Origin: Phycisphaerales bacterium AB-hyl4 | GTDB lineage: Bacteria > Planctomycetota > Phycisphaerae > Phycisphaerales > Phycisphaeraceae | Reading direction: 5' to 3' | Assembly (NCBI GenBank): GCA_041821185.1 | Contig: JBGUBD010000009.1 | Span: forward strand, 62,001-126,000 | DNA: 64,000 bases | Shown here: positions 37,637 to 45,112 of the stretch, piece by piece | How positions within the stretch are numbered: the first letter of the stretch is position 1 | How the letters are laid out: every line of letters begins with the position of its first letter | Notes under the pieces: model-generated | What the model saw: the letters and a program-made list of their open reading frames with translations, nothing else | Database searches by the model: none | What the model was told of the DNA's origin: nothing | Position numbers and translations under genes: made by a program

Positions 37637-38542
37637 TTACTCTCCCCATCCCGCAGGCGGCGTGACCTTGAAGACCCGCAACGCAGGGCTGCGCCGGTCG
37701 CGCAGCTGATTGCTTGCGGGGGCGAACCAGATGGCGTCGGGCAGTACCGTAGGTGGGGTGGTCGGGGTACCGTTTTCGAGTTGTTCTGTTTCGCGGATGT
37801 TGCTGGTGACGATGATGTCGTTGCCGTCGATCCGTTCGATGCGATGGATGCCGCCGGCATTGTCGACGATCTGGTCGTTCGGGCTCAGATATTCTTCCAA
37901 GTCCGAGTCCAAGCCGGGATTGGTTACGCGGAAAGTGAGTTCGTCGGGCCGGGTGACTTCCCGCCGGAGGAGGCCGGGCAGCAGGTTGCCTTCGGGCTCG
38001 GGGTATTGATAAGTCAGGTAATCGCCCACACGGTTCTGTTGCCGTCGGAGGACGAAGACGACAAGTTCCCAACGGGGGTTGTCCTGATCGCCGTTGGCAT
38101 CGCGGATCAGCGGGACCCAGTAGAAGCTGCGTTCGGTCAGGAATTCGTCGTTGACGCTTGAGGGGAAGCTACGCAGATCCCGAGGCCAGATGTCTTCGAG
38201 GGAGGGGTCCGCTGAAGTATCGATCGGGAAGGGGACGAGTTCCGCGCGGGTCGTGTTTTCCTGGTTGCCGGGATCGGTGAAGTAGCCGGACGGCGGCCCG
38301 TCGTAGTAGAACTCAAGATCTTCCCCACTGACGGGCGTGCCAAGGATGATGGCGTAGGCGTTCTGCTCAACGTGTCGGGCCTGCACGTCGTCGGCGGTCT
38401 GGCGCTGGAGCAGCGCACCGGCGGGGAAGATGGCGGCGACGGCGGCGAAGCCGATGGCGAACAGGCCGATGGCGACCAGCACTTCCATGAGGTTGAAGCC
38501 GGCCTGCCGACGAGGATGGGGTAGGCGATGGGTCATGTTCAT
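37637..38542 (-). CDS. Type II pseudopilin, GspI/PilV-like
   Basis: A 301-residue protein starting MNMTHRLPHPRRQAG|FNLMEVLVAIGLFAIGFAAVAAIFP, a GspI/PilV-type prepilin signal (the NLMEVLVA form). The body includes WELVVFVLRRQQNR and ends PALRVFKVTPPAGWGE. ATG 38542 overlaps the preceding stop (ATGA), indicating coupled translation. It is predicted to be processed by a prepilin peptidase (not in the window) and assembled by the GspE/GspF pair encoded upstream. Confidence 0.82.
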   Translation of the reverse strand: MNMTHRLPHPRRQAGFNLMEVLVAIGLFAIGFAAVAAIFPAGALLQRQTADDVQARHVEQNAYAIILGTPVSGEDLEFYYDGPPSGYFTDPGNQENTTRAELVPFPIDTSADPSLEDIWPRDLRSFPSSVNDEFLTERSFYWVPLIRDANGDQDNPRWELVVFVLRRQQNRVGDYLTYQYPEPEGNLLPGLLRREVTRPDELTFRVTNPGLDSDLEEYLSPNDQIVDNAGGIHRIERIDGNDIIVTSNIRETEQLENGTPTTPPTVLPDAIWFAPASNQLRDRRSPALRVFKVTPPAGWGE

Positions 38543-39453
38543 CGTGACTCTCCTCGCAGGGCGACGCCGGTCTGCGGGCTGAAGAAGACGGCGCGGCCGT
38601 GGTCGCGGAACCATTGGCGAATCTCTTCGTTTGCTTCGGCGTCCATGTCGACGTTGAGGGCGCTCCAACCCCATGCGGCGCGGAATGCGTTGGCGTCGAA
38701 GAGGATGACGGCTTTGACGGTGGGCATGCCGTCGTAGGGGTAGATGTAACGGCCGTCGCCGATCGTAAGCAGGTTTGCCCCGCGTCGCGGGTCCCCGGAG
38801 TCGGGGTCGTAGCCTGGAGCGGGGAAGCTACCGGGGCCGACGTTGTAGCCATCGCCGGCAAAGTCGTAGTAAATATGTGCCTGGCGGGTGGTCAGTTGTC
38901 CTTCGCGGTTGAAGCGGACGGCGAAGGGGGGCGGGACGAACCGCAGACCGACTTCCAGATCGTCGTGAGTGTCGCGATAGATGCCGACGATACCGGTGCG
39001 TCGCGGGAGACTGATGTAGTCCGTGCCGTCGACGTCTTTGAAGCCGACGTATGTCGGTTGCAGAAGGTTGTCGCTGGTGTCGAGGGCGATCTGGTCGGTT
39101 TCGGTGAGGATGAGTTCGCCGCCTTGGGTGAAGATGACGGCGGTGCCGTGGTAGCGGAGGTATTCGCCGTAGCCGAGGTCGCCCATGTCGCGGCGGTTGA
39201 GTCGGTGGTTGAGGACGCGTGCGGCGTTGACGGCGGAGGAGACGGTGGTAACGCCGGCGTCGCCCTGGCCGATCTCGGTCAGACGGTTGAGCACGGGGAA
39301 CGAGACGGCGACGACGGCGGCGATGATCACGATGACTACGAGCAGTTCGATGAGCGTGAAGGCGGCGCGGTGGCGCAGGGGGGGCGACCCGGACTTGCGC
39401 TTCGCTTCAGTCCGGCGTGGGGGAGCGTGATGATGGGGGGTGAAGGTGGTCAT
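38539..39453 (-). CDS. Type II pseudopilin, GspH-like
   Basis: A 304-residue protein with a 30-residue basic leader and [31 protein letters not shown]. The residue before the cleavage site is Ala rather than Gly, which prepilin peptidases tolerate; Glu is at +5. The body holds acidic loops and ends RAVFFSPQTGVALRGESR, like GspH-type closing segments that mention a read-out of a value at the end of the domain. It starts 3 bases after the preceding stop and overlaps the next gene by 4. Confidence 0.8.
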   Translation of the reverse strand: MTTFTPHHHAPPRRTEAKRKSGSPPLRHRAAFTLIELLVVIVIIAAVVAVSFPVLNRLTEIGQGDAGVTTVSSAVNAARVLNHRLNRRDMGDLGYGEYLRYHGTAVIFTQGGELILTETDQIALDTSDNLLQPTYVGFKDVDGTDYISLPRRTGIVGIYRDTHDDLEVGLRFVPPPFAVRFNREGQLTTRQAHIYYDFAGDGYNVGPGSFPAPGYDPDSGDPRRGANLLTIGDGRYIYPYDGMPTVKAVILFDANAFRAAWGWSALNVDMDAEANEEIRQWFRDHGRAVFFSPQTGVALRGESR

Positions 39454-39456
39454 GGT

Positions 39457-40134
39457 TCAGTCCAGTTCGAAGCTGTAGATGTTGTCGGCGGCCTGTTCAG
39501 CGAGATCGGCGTCGTGGGGCTCGCCGCGCTCGCGGTTCTGCCATTCTTCGTAATCACCCCATTGCTCGTCGGGGCCGGCGGAGGCGAAGTAGGGACGGTG
39601 GCGCGGTGGGAGGTAACGAATGGGTTCGTCGGTCATGTTCGCGTCGGGGTGTCGATAGACGATTGCCGTGCCCCAGTTGTCGTTGGCGGCGATAGGGCCG
39701 GTGTCGCCGTTGACATTGCCGTATTCCAGCTGCTCGCGGAGGGCGGCGATGATCTGGTAGACCTCGGGAACGCGTTGTGTGCCGCGAAGGAACCAGCCGA
39801 TGGTGTTGTCCGGATCGTATACGTTAGTGGGATCGTTCCAATGGTTTGGGCGGTCGCCCCAGGCGTAGCCCATCTGGGCCTGGTATTCGGTGGAGGCGTT
39901 GTGGAGGGTTTGCAGGAGGACGGCGGTTTGTCGGGACTGGGCGGCGCTGCGCATGTAAGTGCCCGCGGCGAGGGTGATGGCGACGAGGCCGACGATGATG
40001 AAGACCACGATGAGGATCTCCATGAGCGTGAAGCCGGCGTTGCGTTGATGGCGGGGGCGCGGTGGGGCGGCCGCAGCGCGACTGAAGTTGCGCTGCCTTG
40101 GGGGGGCGGAGGTGGTGGGGTTTGAGTAGGTCAT
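39457..40134 (-). CDS. Type II pseudopilin, GspG/PilA-like
   Basis: A 225-residue protein with leader, NAG|FTLMEILIVVFIIVGLVAITLAAGTYMRSAAQSRQTAV, the pattern closest to a major pseudopilin in this operon. LLQTLHNASTEYQAQMG and the C-terminal ADNIYSFELD follow. The leader encodes QRNFSRAAAA from a palindromic repeat (40073-40096) shared with the neighbouring gene. It overlaps the previous gene by 4 bases. Short leaders are usual, so the 33-residue leader enlarged by this repeat is odd. Confidence 0.8.
   Translation of the reverse strand: MTYSNPTTSAPPRQRNFSRAAAAPPRPRHQRNAGFTLMEILIVVFIIVGLVAITLAAGTYMRSAAQSRQTAVLLQTLHNASTEYQAQMGYAWGDRPNHWNDPTNVYDPDNTIGWFLRGTQRVPEVYQIIAALREQLEYGNVNGDTGPIAANDNWGTAIVYRHPDANMTDEPIRYLPPRHRPYFASAGPDEQWGDYEEWQNRERGEPHDADLAEQAADNIYSFELD
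40073..40096. repeat. Palindromic repeat inside pseudopilin gene, copy 1
   Basis: GCAGCGCGACT (40073-40083) and AGTTGCGCTGC (40086-40096), 11-bp arms with one mismatch that pairs as G-U in RNA. It encodes QRNFSRAAA in the 39457-40134 protein. Related copies at 40219-40242 and 40762-40781. Confidence 0.75.
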
Positions 40135-40682
40135 GGGTTGGGGGTCTCCAGTTCGTAGCCGTAGAGATTGTCGGCGGCGGCGCGGCGGTGGAGGGCGTGG
40201 GCGCTTGGAGTGTCGGCAGCAGCGCGACTGGAGTCGCGCTGCGTTGGTGTGGCGCCGAACTGGCCGCTGCGGCCGGCGGAGACGAAGCTTGCGGGGAGGC
40301 GGCGGTCGTGGTCGGGGGCGTGGTATCGCAAGGGTCGGCCGAAGCCGTCGAGCACGTGGGCAGCGTCGTTGTCGTCCGTGCGGACGAGGCGGACGCGAGC
40401 GAGTTGCTCGGCGGTGTCGGGGTCGGCCTGCATGAGGGCGAGGGCGTCGGCGGCGCTGCCGGGGGGCATGGCGTCGTGGGCCTGGGCGTAGGTGTGCAGG
40501 GCGGCCTGGAGGGTGAGCAGGGTGTGACGGGTGCGGGCCTCGGCAGCTTCGTGGCGGAGGGTGCGGTTGACGAGGGTGAGCGTGCCCAGAACGCTGGCGA
40601 GCAGCGCCAACACCGCGACCAGCTCGACCAGCGACATGGCTGGGCGGTGGTGGTGGGGCGGGTTGGTGAGGCGGTTGGGCAT
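40131..40682 (-). CDS. Type II pseudopilin-like protein
   Basis: A 183-residue protein with a prepilin-like start: MPNRLTNPPHHHRPA|MSLVELVAVLALLASVLGTLTLVNRTLRHE. Ala precedes the cleavage site and Glu is at +5. The body has TLQAALHTYAQAHDAMPPGS, a typical GspG-like helix followed by a Pro-rich turn, and ends NLYGYELETPNP, echoing the end of the next gene. That echo and the fold suggest a diverged duplicate of the GspG-like protein. It contains a second copy of the palindromic repeat (40219-40242) encoding QRDSSRAAA. First pseudopilin of the run; 120 bases after the gspF stop. Confidence 0.75.
   Translation of the reverse strand: MPNRLTNPPHHHRPAMSLVELVAVLALLASVLGTLTLVNRTLRHEAAEARTRHTLLTLQAALHTYAQAHDAMPPGSAADALALMQADPDTAEQLARVRLVRTDDNDAAHVLDGFGRPLRYHAPDHDRRLPASFVSAGRSGQFGATPTQRDSSRAAADTPSAHALHRRAAADNLYGYELETPNP
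40219..40242. repeat. Palindromic repeat inside pseudopilin gene, copy 2
   Basis: GCAGCGCGACT (40219-40229) and AGTCGCGCTGC (40232-40242), perfect 11-bp arms. Translated as QRDSSRAAA on the minus strand, the same frame as copy 1. Confidence 0.75.
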
Positions 40683-40761
40683 GGGTTGTATGGTCGGTTG
40701 AGGGTTGGTTCGGCGTTGGTTGGGCGTACTGGGGGCGCGGCGGTAGGTAAGGCGCGAGGCA

Positions 40762-40781
40762 AGTGCGGCCGAAGCCGCACT
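40762..40781. repeat. Palindromic repeat, intergenic copy 3
   Basis: AGTGCGGC (40762-40769) and GCCGCACT (40774-40781) with a CGAA loop, flanked by GGCA and GCC. The overall layout matches the two coding copies, with transitions in the stem. It lies between gspF and the first pseudopilin gene. Confidence 0.6.
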
Positions 40782-40802
40782 GCCTTCGCGACGCGTGGGG
40801 GG

Positions 40803-42089
40803 TTACATCACGGACTGCATCAGTTCGACCAGCGGGAGGAACAGCGCGATCACGATGAAGCCGACGATGCCACCGAGCAGGACGACCATGACCGGCTCGA
40901 GGAGGGAGACGAGGCTGGCGACGGCGACGTCGACTTCTTCGTCGTAGTTGTCGGCGATTTTGGAGAGCATTTTGTCGAGGTCGCCGGTCTCTTCGCCGAC
41001 GTCGATCATGTTGACCACGAGCGCGTCGCAGACCTTTGCCTGGCGGAGCGGATCGGCGAAGCTTTCACCTTGCCGAACGGAGTCGTGGACGTTGGCGAGC
41101 GCTTTGGCGTAGATGACGTTGCCGGTGGTTTCACTGGTGATGGTGATGGCGTCGAGGATGGGGACGCCGGCGTTGATGAGCGTGCCGAGGGTTCGTGTGA
41201 ACTTGGCGATAGTTGCTTTGGAGACGAGTCCGCCGACGATGGGGGTGGTGAGCAGGATCCAGTCGGTGACGTATCGTCCGCCTTGGCTTTTTCGGATGAG
41301 TTTGAGTCCGAAGAAGATGAATATGGGCGATAGCAGGATCCAGACGATGCCGGGTATGAGCATGTCGGGTCGAATGCCGAACAGCGGGCCGGCGATCCAC
41401 GAACTGGCGTCGATGAGCACGAGTGTCATCGTGGGCAGCGTGGTGTCGAAGTCGTCGAAAATTTCGATGAATGAGGGCACGATGAAGATCATGATGCCGA
41501 GCACGATGATGGCAGCGACGGAGAGGACGACGCTGGGGTAGATCATGGCGCTGATGATGCGTCGTCGGAGTCGCGCGGCTTTTTCGAGGAAGTCGGCGAG
41601 TCGTTGGAGGATGAGGTCGAGCACACCGCCGACTTCACCGGCGGCGATCATCTTGGTGTAGAGGCGGTCGAAGGCTTTGGGATGTTTGGCCATCGCATCC
41701 GAGAGCGTGGCGCCGCCGGAGACGTCTTCGTGCACACCTTGGAGTGTGTCTTTGAGCAGGCCGCTTTTTTCCTGCTGTTCGAGGATGGAGATGGAGCGGA
41801 GGATGGGCAGGCCGGCGTCCTGGAGTGTGGACAGCTGGCGGGTGAAGAGGGTGAGCTGCTTGTTGCTCACGCCGCCGATGTTGATGGAGATATCGCCGGC
41901 GCCCTTTTTCTTTTTCGTCGTGCCGCCGGTGCTGCCGCGTGATTTTTTGGCTTTCTGCTCGCGGACGGCGGTGGGGAAGTAGCCCTGACTGCGAATGCGA
42001 GCGATAGCCTCTTCGCTGTTCTGGGCGTTGATCGTTCCCTTTTGCGGCTTGCCGGACTCGTCGAGTGCTTCATATTGAAAGGCGGGCAT
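40803..42089 (-). CDS. gspF: Type II secretion / type IV pilus inner-membrane protein GspF/PilC
   Basis: Polytopic assembly-platform protein, 428 residues. It opens with the usual MPAFQYEALDESGKPQKGTINA, followed by cytoplasmic GspF domain 1 with LTLFTRQLSTLQDAGLPILRSISILEQQ, two hydrophobic spans, a second GspF domain (KFTRTLGTLINAGVPILDAI; MIDVGEETGDLDKMLSKIADNYDEEVD), and the final span VVLLGGIVGFIVIALFLPLVEL. The lysine-rich linker KKKKGAG is common in this family. It should work with the ATPase encoded just upstream to assemble the downstream pseudopilins. ATG 42089 has AGAGG upstream. Confidence 0.94.
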   Translation of the reverse strand: MPAFQYEALDESGKPQKGTINAQNSEEAIARIRSQGYFPTAVREQKAKKSRGSTGGTTKKKKGAGDISINIGGVSNKQLTLFTRQLSTLQDAGLPILRSISILEQQEKSGLLKDTLQGVHEDVSGGATLSDAMAKHPKAFDRLYTKMIAAGEVGGVLDLILQRLADFLEKAARLRRRIISAMIYPSVVLSVAAIIVLGIMIFIVPSFIEIFDDFDTTLPTMTLVLIDASSWIAGPLFGIRPDMLIPGIVWILLSPIFIFFGLKLIRKSQGGRYVTDWILLTTPIVGGLVSKATIAKFTRTLGTLINAGVPILDAITITSETTGNVIYAKALANVHDSVRQGESFADPLRQAKVCDALVVNMIDVGEETGDLDKMLSKIADNYDEEVDVAVASLVSLLEPVMVVLLGGIVGFIVIALFLPLVELMQSVM

Positions 42090-42111
42090 GGCGGAACCTC
42101 TTTATTACATT

Positions 42112-42207
42112 TGGAATTTGGAATTTCGGATTTCGAATTTTGGATTTTCGGAATCGGGGTTCGGTTTCAGGCAAATTCGAAATCCGAAATCCCACATCCG
42201 AAATTCC
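42112..42207. repeat. Word-repeat hairpin between gspE and gspF
   Basis: An AT-rich block in GC-rich sequence. Words such as GGAATTT, CGGATTT and CGAATTT alternate on the left, and their reverse complements on the right. A perfect 18-bp inverted repeat joins 42123-42140 to 42173-42190 with a 32-base loop; imperfect pairing extends outward. It fills the gspE-gspF gap. Confidence 0.75.
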
Positions 42208-42211
42208 CCAA

Positions 42212-43987
42212 TCAATCTTCGATCACCGTTTCACGGACGACTTCGTCGATGGTGGTCAAACCGTCGTAAATAGCGAGCAGCCCGGACTGCCGCAGTGTTC
42301 GCATACCGCGTTTGCGGGCCTCGGCCTGGAGGACTTGCGTGGAGGCGTTTTGCATGATCAGCTCGCGCATTTCATCGTCGAGCACCATGATTTCAAAGAT
42401 GGCCAGCCGACCCTTGTAGCCGGACTGGTTGCAGTAGTCGCAGCCTTTACCGTGGTAGAGTTCGCGACCTTGCAGGTCTTCCGGCGCGAGGTTGAGCCGC
42501 ATGAGCTCTTCCTCGCCGGGGGTATAGGCTTCTTTACAGCGCTGGCAGATTTTTCGCACGAGTCGCTGGGCGACGATGCCTTCGAGCGTCGCGGTGAGCA
42601 GGAAATTTTCCAGGCCCAGGTCGAGGAGTCGGGCGATGGAACTGGGCGCGTCGTTGGTGTGAAGCGTGGTGAAAACGAGGTGGCCGGTGAGCGACGCTTC
42701 GACGGCAATCTTGGCGGTTTCCAGGTCGCGTGTTTCGCCGACGAGGATGATGTCTGGGTCCTGTCGCAGGAAGCTTCGCAGGGCGCGAGCGAAGGTGAGG
42801 CCGACTTCGGTATTGACCTGCACCTGGAGGAGACCGTCGATATCGTATTCGACGGGGTCTTCAGCGGTGAGGATTTTGACGTCGATCTGGTTCAGCTCGT
42901 TGAGCGCGGCGTAGAGGGTGGTGGTCTTGCCCGAGCCGGTGGGGCCGGTGACGATGACAATGCCGTTGGGCTTTTGGGCAAGTTGGCGGAACTGGTCGAG
43001 ATCGTCGTGGCGAAGGCCGACCTTGTCGAGGTCGAGCTGGACGTTGCTGCGGTCGAGGATACGCATGACGACGGATTCGCCGAACATGGTCGGGAGCACG
43101 GCGACGCGCAGGTCGACCGGCGCGCCGTTGACGACCAGCTCGATGCGGCCGTCCTGCGGCATGCGGCGTTCGGCGATGTCGAGGTTGCTCATGACCTTGA
43201 TACGACTGACGATGGGCATCGCGAGGTGTCGCGGCGGGGGGATCATTTCATAGAGCACGCCGTCGATGCGATAGCGCATCTTGAACTCGTCTTCGAACGG
43301 CTCGAAGTGGATGTCGGAGGCGTGGTCCTTGATCGCCTGCATGAGCACGAGGTTCAGCAGCCGTTTGACCTTGTTGTCTTCCGCCGCTTCGACGAGGGCG
43401 TCGAGGTCGATCGAGGCGCTGTTGGCGTCGAACTCCTCGAAGTCGTCGACTTCGCTGAGCTCGGCGACGAGTGAGCTGAGCGACTCCTCGTCTTCGCCGT
43501 AGTAGCTTTGAATGCGTTTTTCGACCTGATCGGCGGGGGCGACGACGGCCTGCACTTCGAAGCCCATCAGCAGACGCAGGTCGTCGAGAGCGCGGAAGTT
43601 GTCGGCGCTTTTGAGCGCGATGGTCAGTGTCTTGCTTTTTTCATCGTACTGAATGGGCAGGACCTGGTAAGCCTGGGCCGTCTCCGCCGGGATGATGTGG
43701 ATGACCTCGTCGGTAAGGTCGAAGTCATCGAGGTCGACCACTTCCATGCCCGCCTGGGCGGCGAGCGCGAGGCTGATGTCATCCTGATTGACGTAGCCGA
43801 GCTCGACGAGCAACTGCCCGAGGGCCGGTCGTCCGCGGCCTTCCTTCTGGCGGGCCTCCTGGATGTCCAGGGCTTCTTTGACCTGGTCCCGGGTGATCTT
43901 GCCCATCTTCGTGAGAATGCGGCCGATGCGTCGGCCTTTCATCTCCGAAAGCGCGGGGCCCTTCGACTTCGTGCGTGTTTCCGCCAT
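42212..43987 (-). CDS. gspE: Type II secretion / type IV pilus assembly ATPase GspE/PilB
   Basis: Hexameric cytoplasmic motor, 591 residues. N-terminal GspE/MshE-N domain (about 20-190: LGQLLVELGYVNQDDISLALAAQAG, VVDLDDFDLTDEVIHIIP), then DHASDIHFEPFEDEFKMRYRIDGVL. The C-terminal ATPase has Walker A GPTGSGKT near residue 347, Asp box and Walker B (DPDIILVGETRD), the His box (HLVFTTLHTNDAPSS), and a zinc tetracysteine CQRCKEAYTP ... CDYCNQSG. The N-terminus seems to hold a second MshE-N-like segment. First gene of the minus-strand operon; start ATG 43987 with GGAG 9 nt upstream. PilT-like retraction ATPase, secretin and PilMNO genes are absent. Confidence 0.95.
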   Translation of the reverse strand: MAETRTKSKGPALSEMKGRRIGRILTKMGKITRDQVKEALDIQEARQKEGRGRPALGQLLVELGYVNQDDISLALAAQAGMEVVDLDDFDLTDEVIHIIPAETAQAYQVLPIQYDEKSKTLTIALKSADNFRALDDLRLLMGFEVQAVVAPADQVEKRIQSYYGEDEESLSSLVAELSEVDDFEEFDANSASIDLDALVEAAEDNKVKRLLNLVLMQAIKDHASDIHFEPFEDEFKMRYRIDGVLYEMIPPPRHLAMPIVSRIKVMSNLDIAERRMPQDGRIELVVNGAPVDLRVAVLPTMFGESVVMRILDRSNVQLDLDKVGLRHDDLDQFRQLAQKPNGIVIVTGPTGSGKTTTLYAALNELNQIDVKILTAEDPVEYDIDGLLQVQVNTEVGLTFARALRSFLRQDPDIILVGETRDLETAKIAVEASLTGHLVFTTLHTNDAPSSIARLLDLGLENFLLTATLEGIVAQRLVRKICQRCKEAYTPGEEELMRLNLAPEDLQGRELYHGKGCDYCNQSGYKGRLAIFEIMVLDDEMRELIMQNASTQVLQAEARKRGMRTLRQSGLLAIYDGLTTIDEVVRETVIED

Positions 43988-44852
43988 CGTGTGTCACTCC
44001 ACGCCCCGGCCCGCCCCCGAAAAAAAACGTTACCAGGCAATACGCCAGCCTTTATAAGGGCCGGCCTCATGCCCACCGTCGGCAATGATGCCACCAAACG
44101 GCAGGCGAATCAAACCTCAGATTACGTCAGACTCATTCCCGTCAACACTTTAAAAGCCAGGCAGCCCGCCCGACCGTTTCTTCGCCCGGCTATGCATCGC
44201 GGCCTCGCGACCGCCGAGCCGCCTGTCCGTTGCCTGCCCGCACCGGTTCATCTGCACGGCTCGCAGCCATGCCCGATTCGCAACACGCCACATCAACACA
44301 CTGCGTTACATCCACCGTCGGCCGATTCGTCGCTCGCTTTAACTTGCTCTCATCAGGCCGACGCTGCGAAACCCTCGCGTCGGGCTAGCCTGCTGGAGAG
44401 AAGCGGCCTGGGTTGATGCGTCCATTTCCATGTGTCGATTGCCTTGTGCTCCGTTACCGGCTTCGTTCTGGCAGTCAACGCTGATCGGTTATCCGCGAGG
44501 GAATGAAAAAAAGGATGGATGAGATCATGGTCGCGGATACCTGCATCAGGATCATCGTTCACGGCTCATGGTACCAGCCATCGACCATGTGGCAAGGGCT
44601 TCTATAGCATTGTATTGTATGTGACACATGGAATTCGGTTCTCCTTGGGCGAGGGATCGTTGCGAATCCTGAGCCGTCAGGTGGTCGACGGGGACAGCTT
44701 GGCGGCTGTTGAGCGGGGGCTGCGCGAGATTCGAGTCGTGTTTGCGGTGTGGCGGGGAGACTGCGCGCCGGCTGGGGCAGTGCGGGTAATGCCCGGTCGG
44801 GTTGAGGTCGCGCGTCAAGTTGCGTTGCAGTTCATCTTCAATGTGAGGTGAA

Positions 44853-44881
44853 GACGCCCACGGCGTGACGCCGTGGGCGTC
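44853..44881. terminator. 13-bp perfect hairpin, CCCACGG-related
   Basis: GACGCCCACGGCG (44853-44865) pairs perfectly with CGCCGTGGGCGTC (44869-44881) around TGA. It shares the CCCACGG core with the hairpins at 3293, 32263 and 50017. A terminator or a repeat of that family; no T tract follows. Confidence 0.55.
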
Positions 44882-44902
44882 GGATGGATGTTACGGGCCG
44901 AG

Positions 44903-44977
44903 GGTGCCCCTGGTGGTTTGTCCACCAGTGTTTCATGGATGGCCTACGACACTGGTGGACAAGCCATCAGGGGCACC
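44903..44977. repeat. 29-bp inverted repeat with nested palindromes upstream of trkH
   Basis: Left arm 44903-44931 and right arm 44949-44977 match at 27 of 29 positions; the two mismatches would be G-U pairs in RNA, so the whole stem can pair around a 17-base loop. Each arm also contains its own small palindrome (CTGGTGG ... CCACCAG on the left). Confidence 0.8.
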
Positions 44978-45112
44978 GCACGCCCGACGTTCACGGGGCG
45001 TGCGTATTCGGGGCGTGCTCCGCGCGACAGCGTGCTCGCATGTCGCGGCGGCCGCATGATCGCTCGCGGCTGGCTTACGCCTTTGCCACATCTTCGCTAC
45101 CATCCTCGGTTC

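Larger units (their letters stand above)
43988..45112. other. 1.1-kb gap with no supported gene
   Basis: Between the divergent gspE and trkH. Reading frames of up to 110 codons exist but none shows a family motif or plausible start. It carries the 13-bp hairpin at 44853 and the 29-bp inverted repeat at 44903. Promoters for both flanking units must lie here; I could not place boxes with confidence. Confidence 0.5.

Noticed and set aside
38599..40125. 508-codon plus-strand frame opposite two pseudopilin genes
   Set aside because: Antisense frame with repeated Val/Gly/Asp; the minus-strand genes have clear prepilin signals and tight spacing.
44519..44851. 110-codon frame in the gspE-trkH gap
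   Set aside because: No start signal, no motif and no sensible composition; kept as non-coding.
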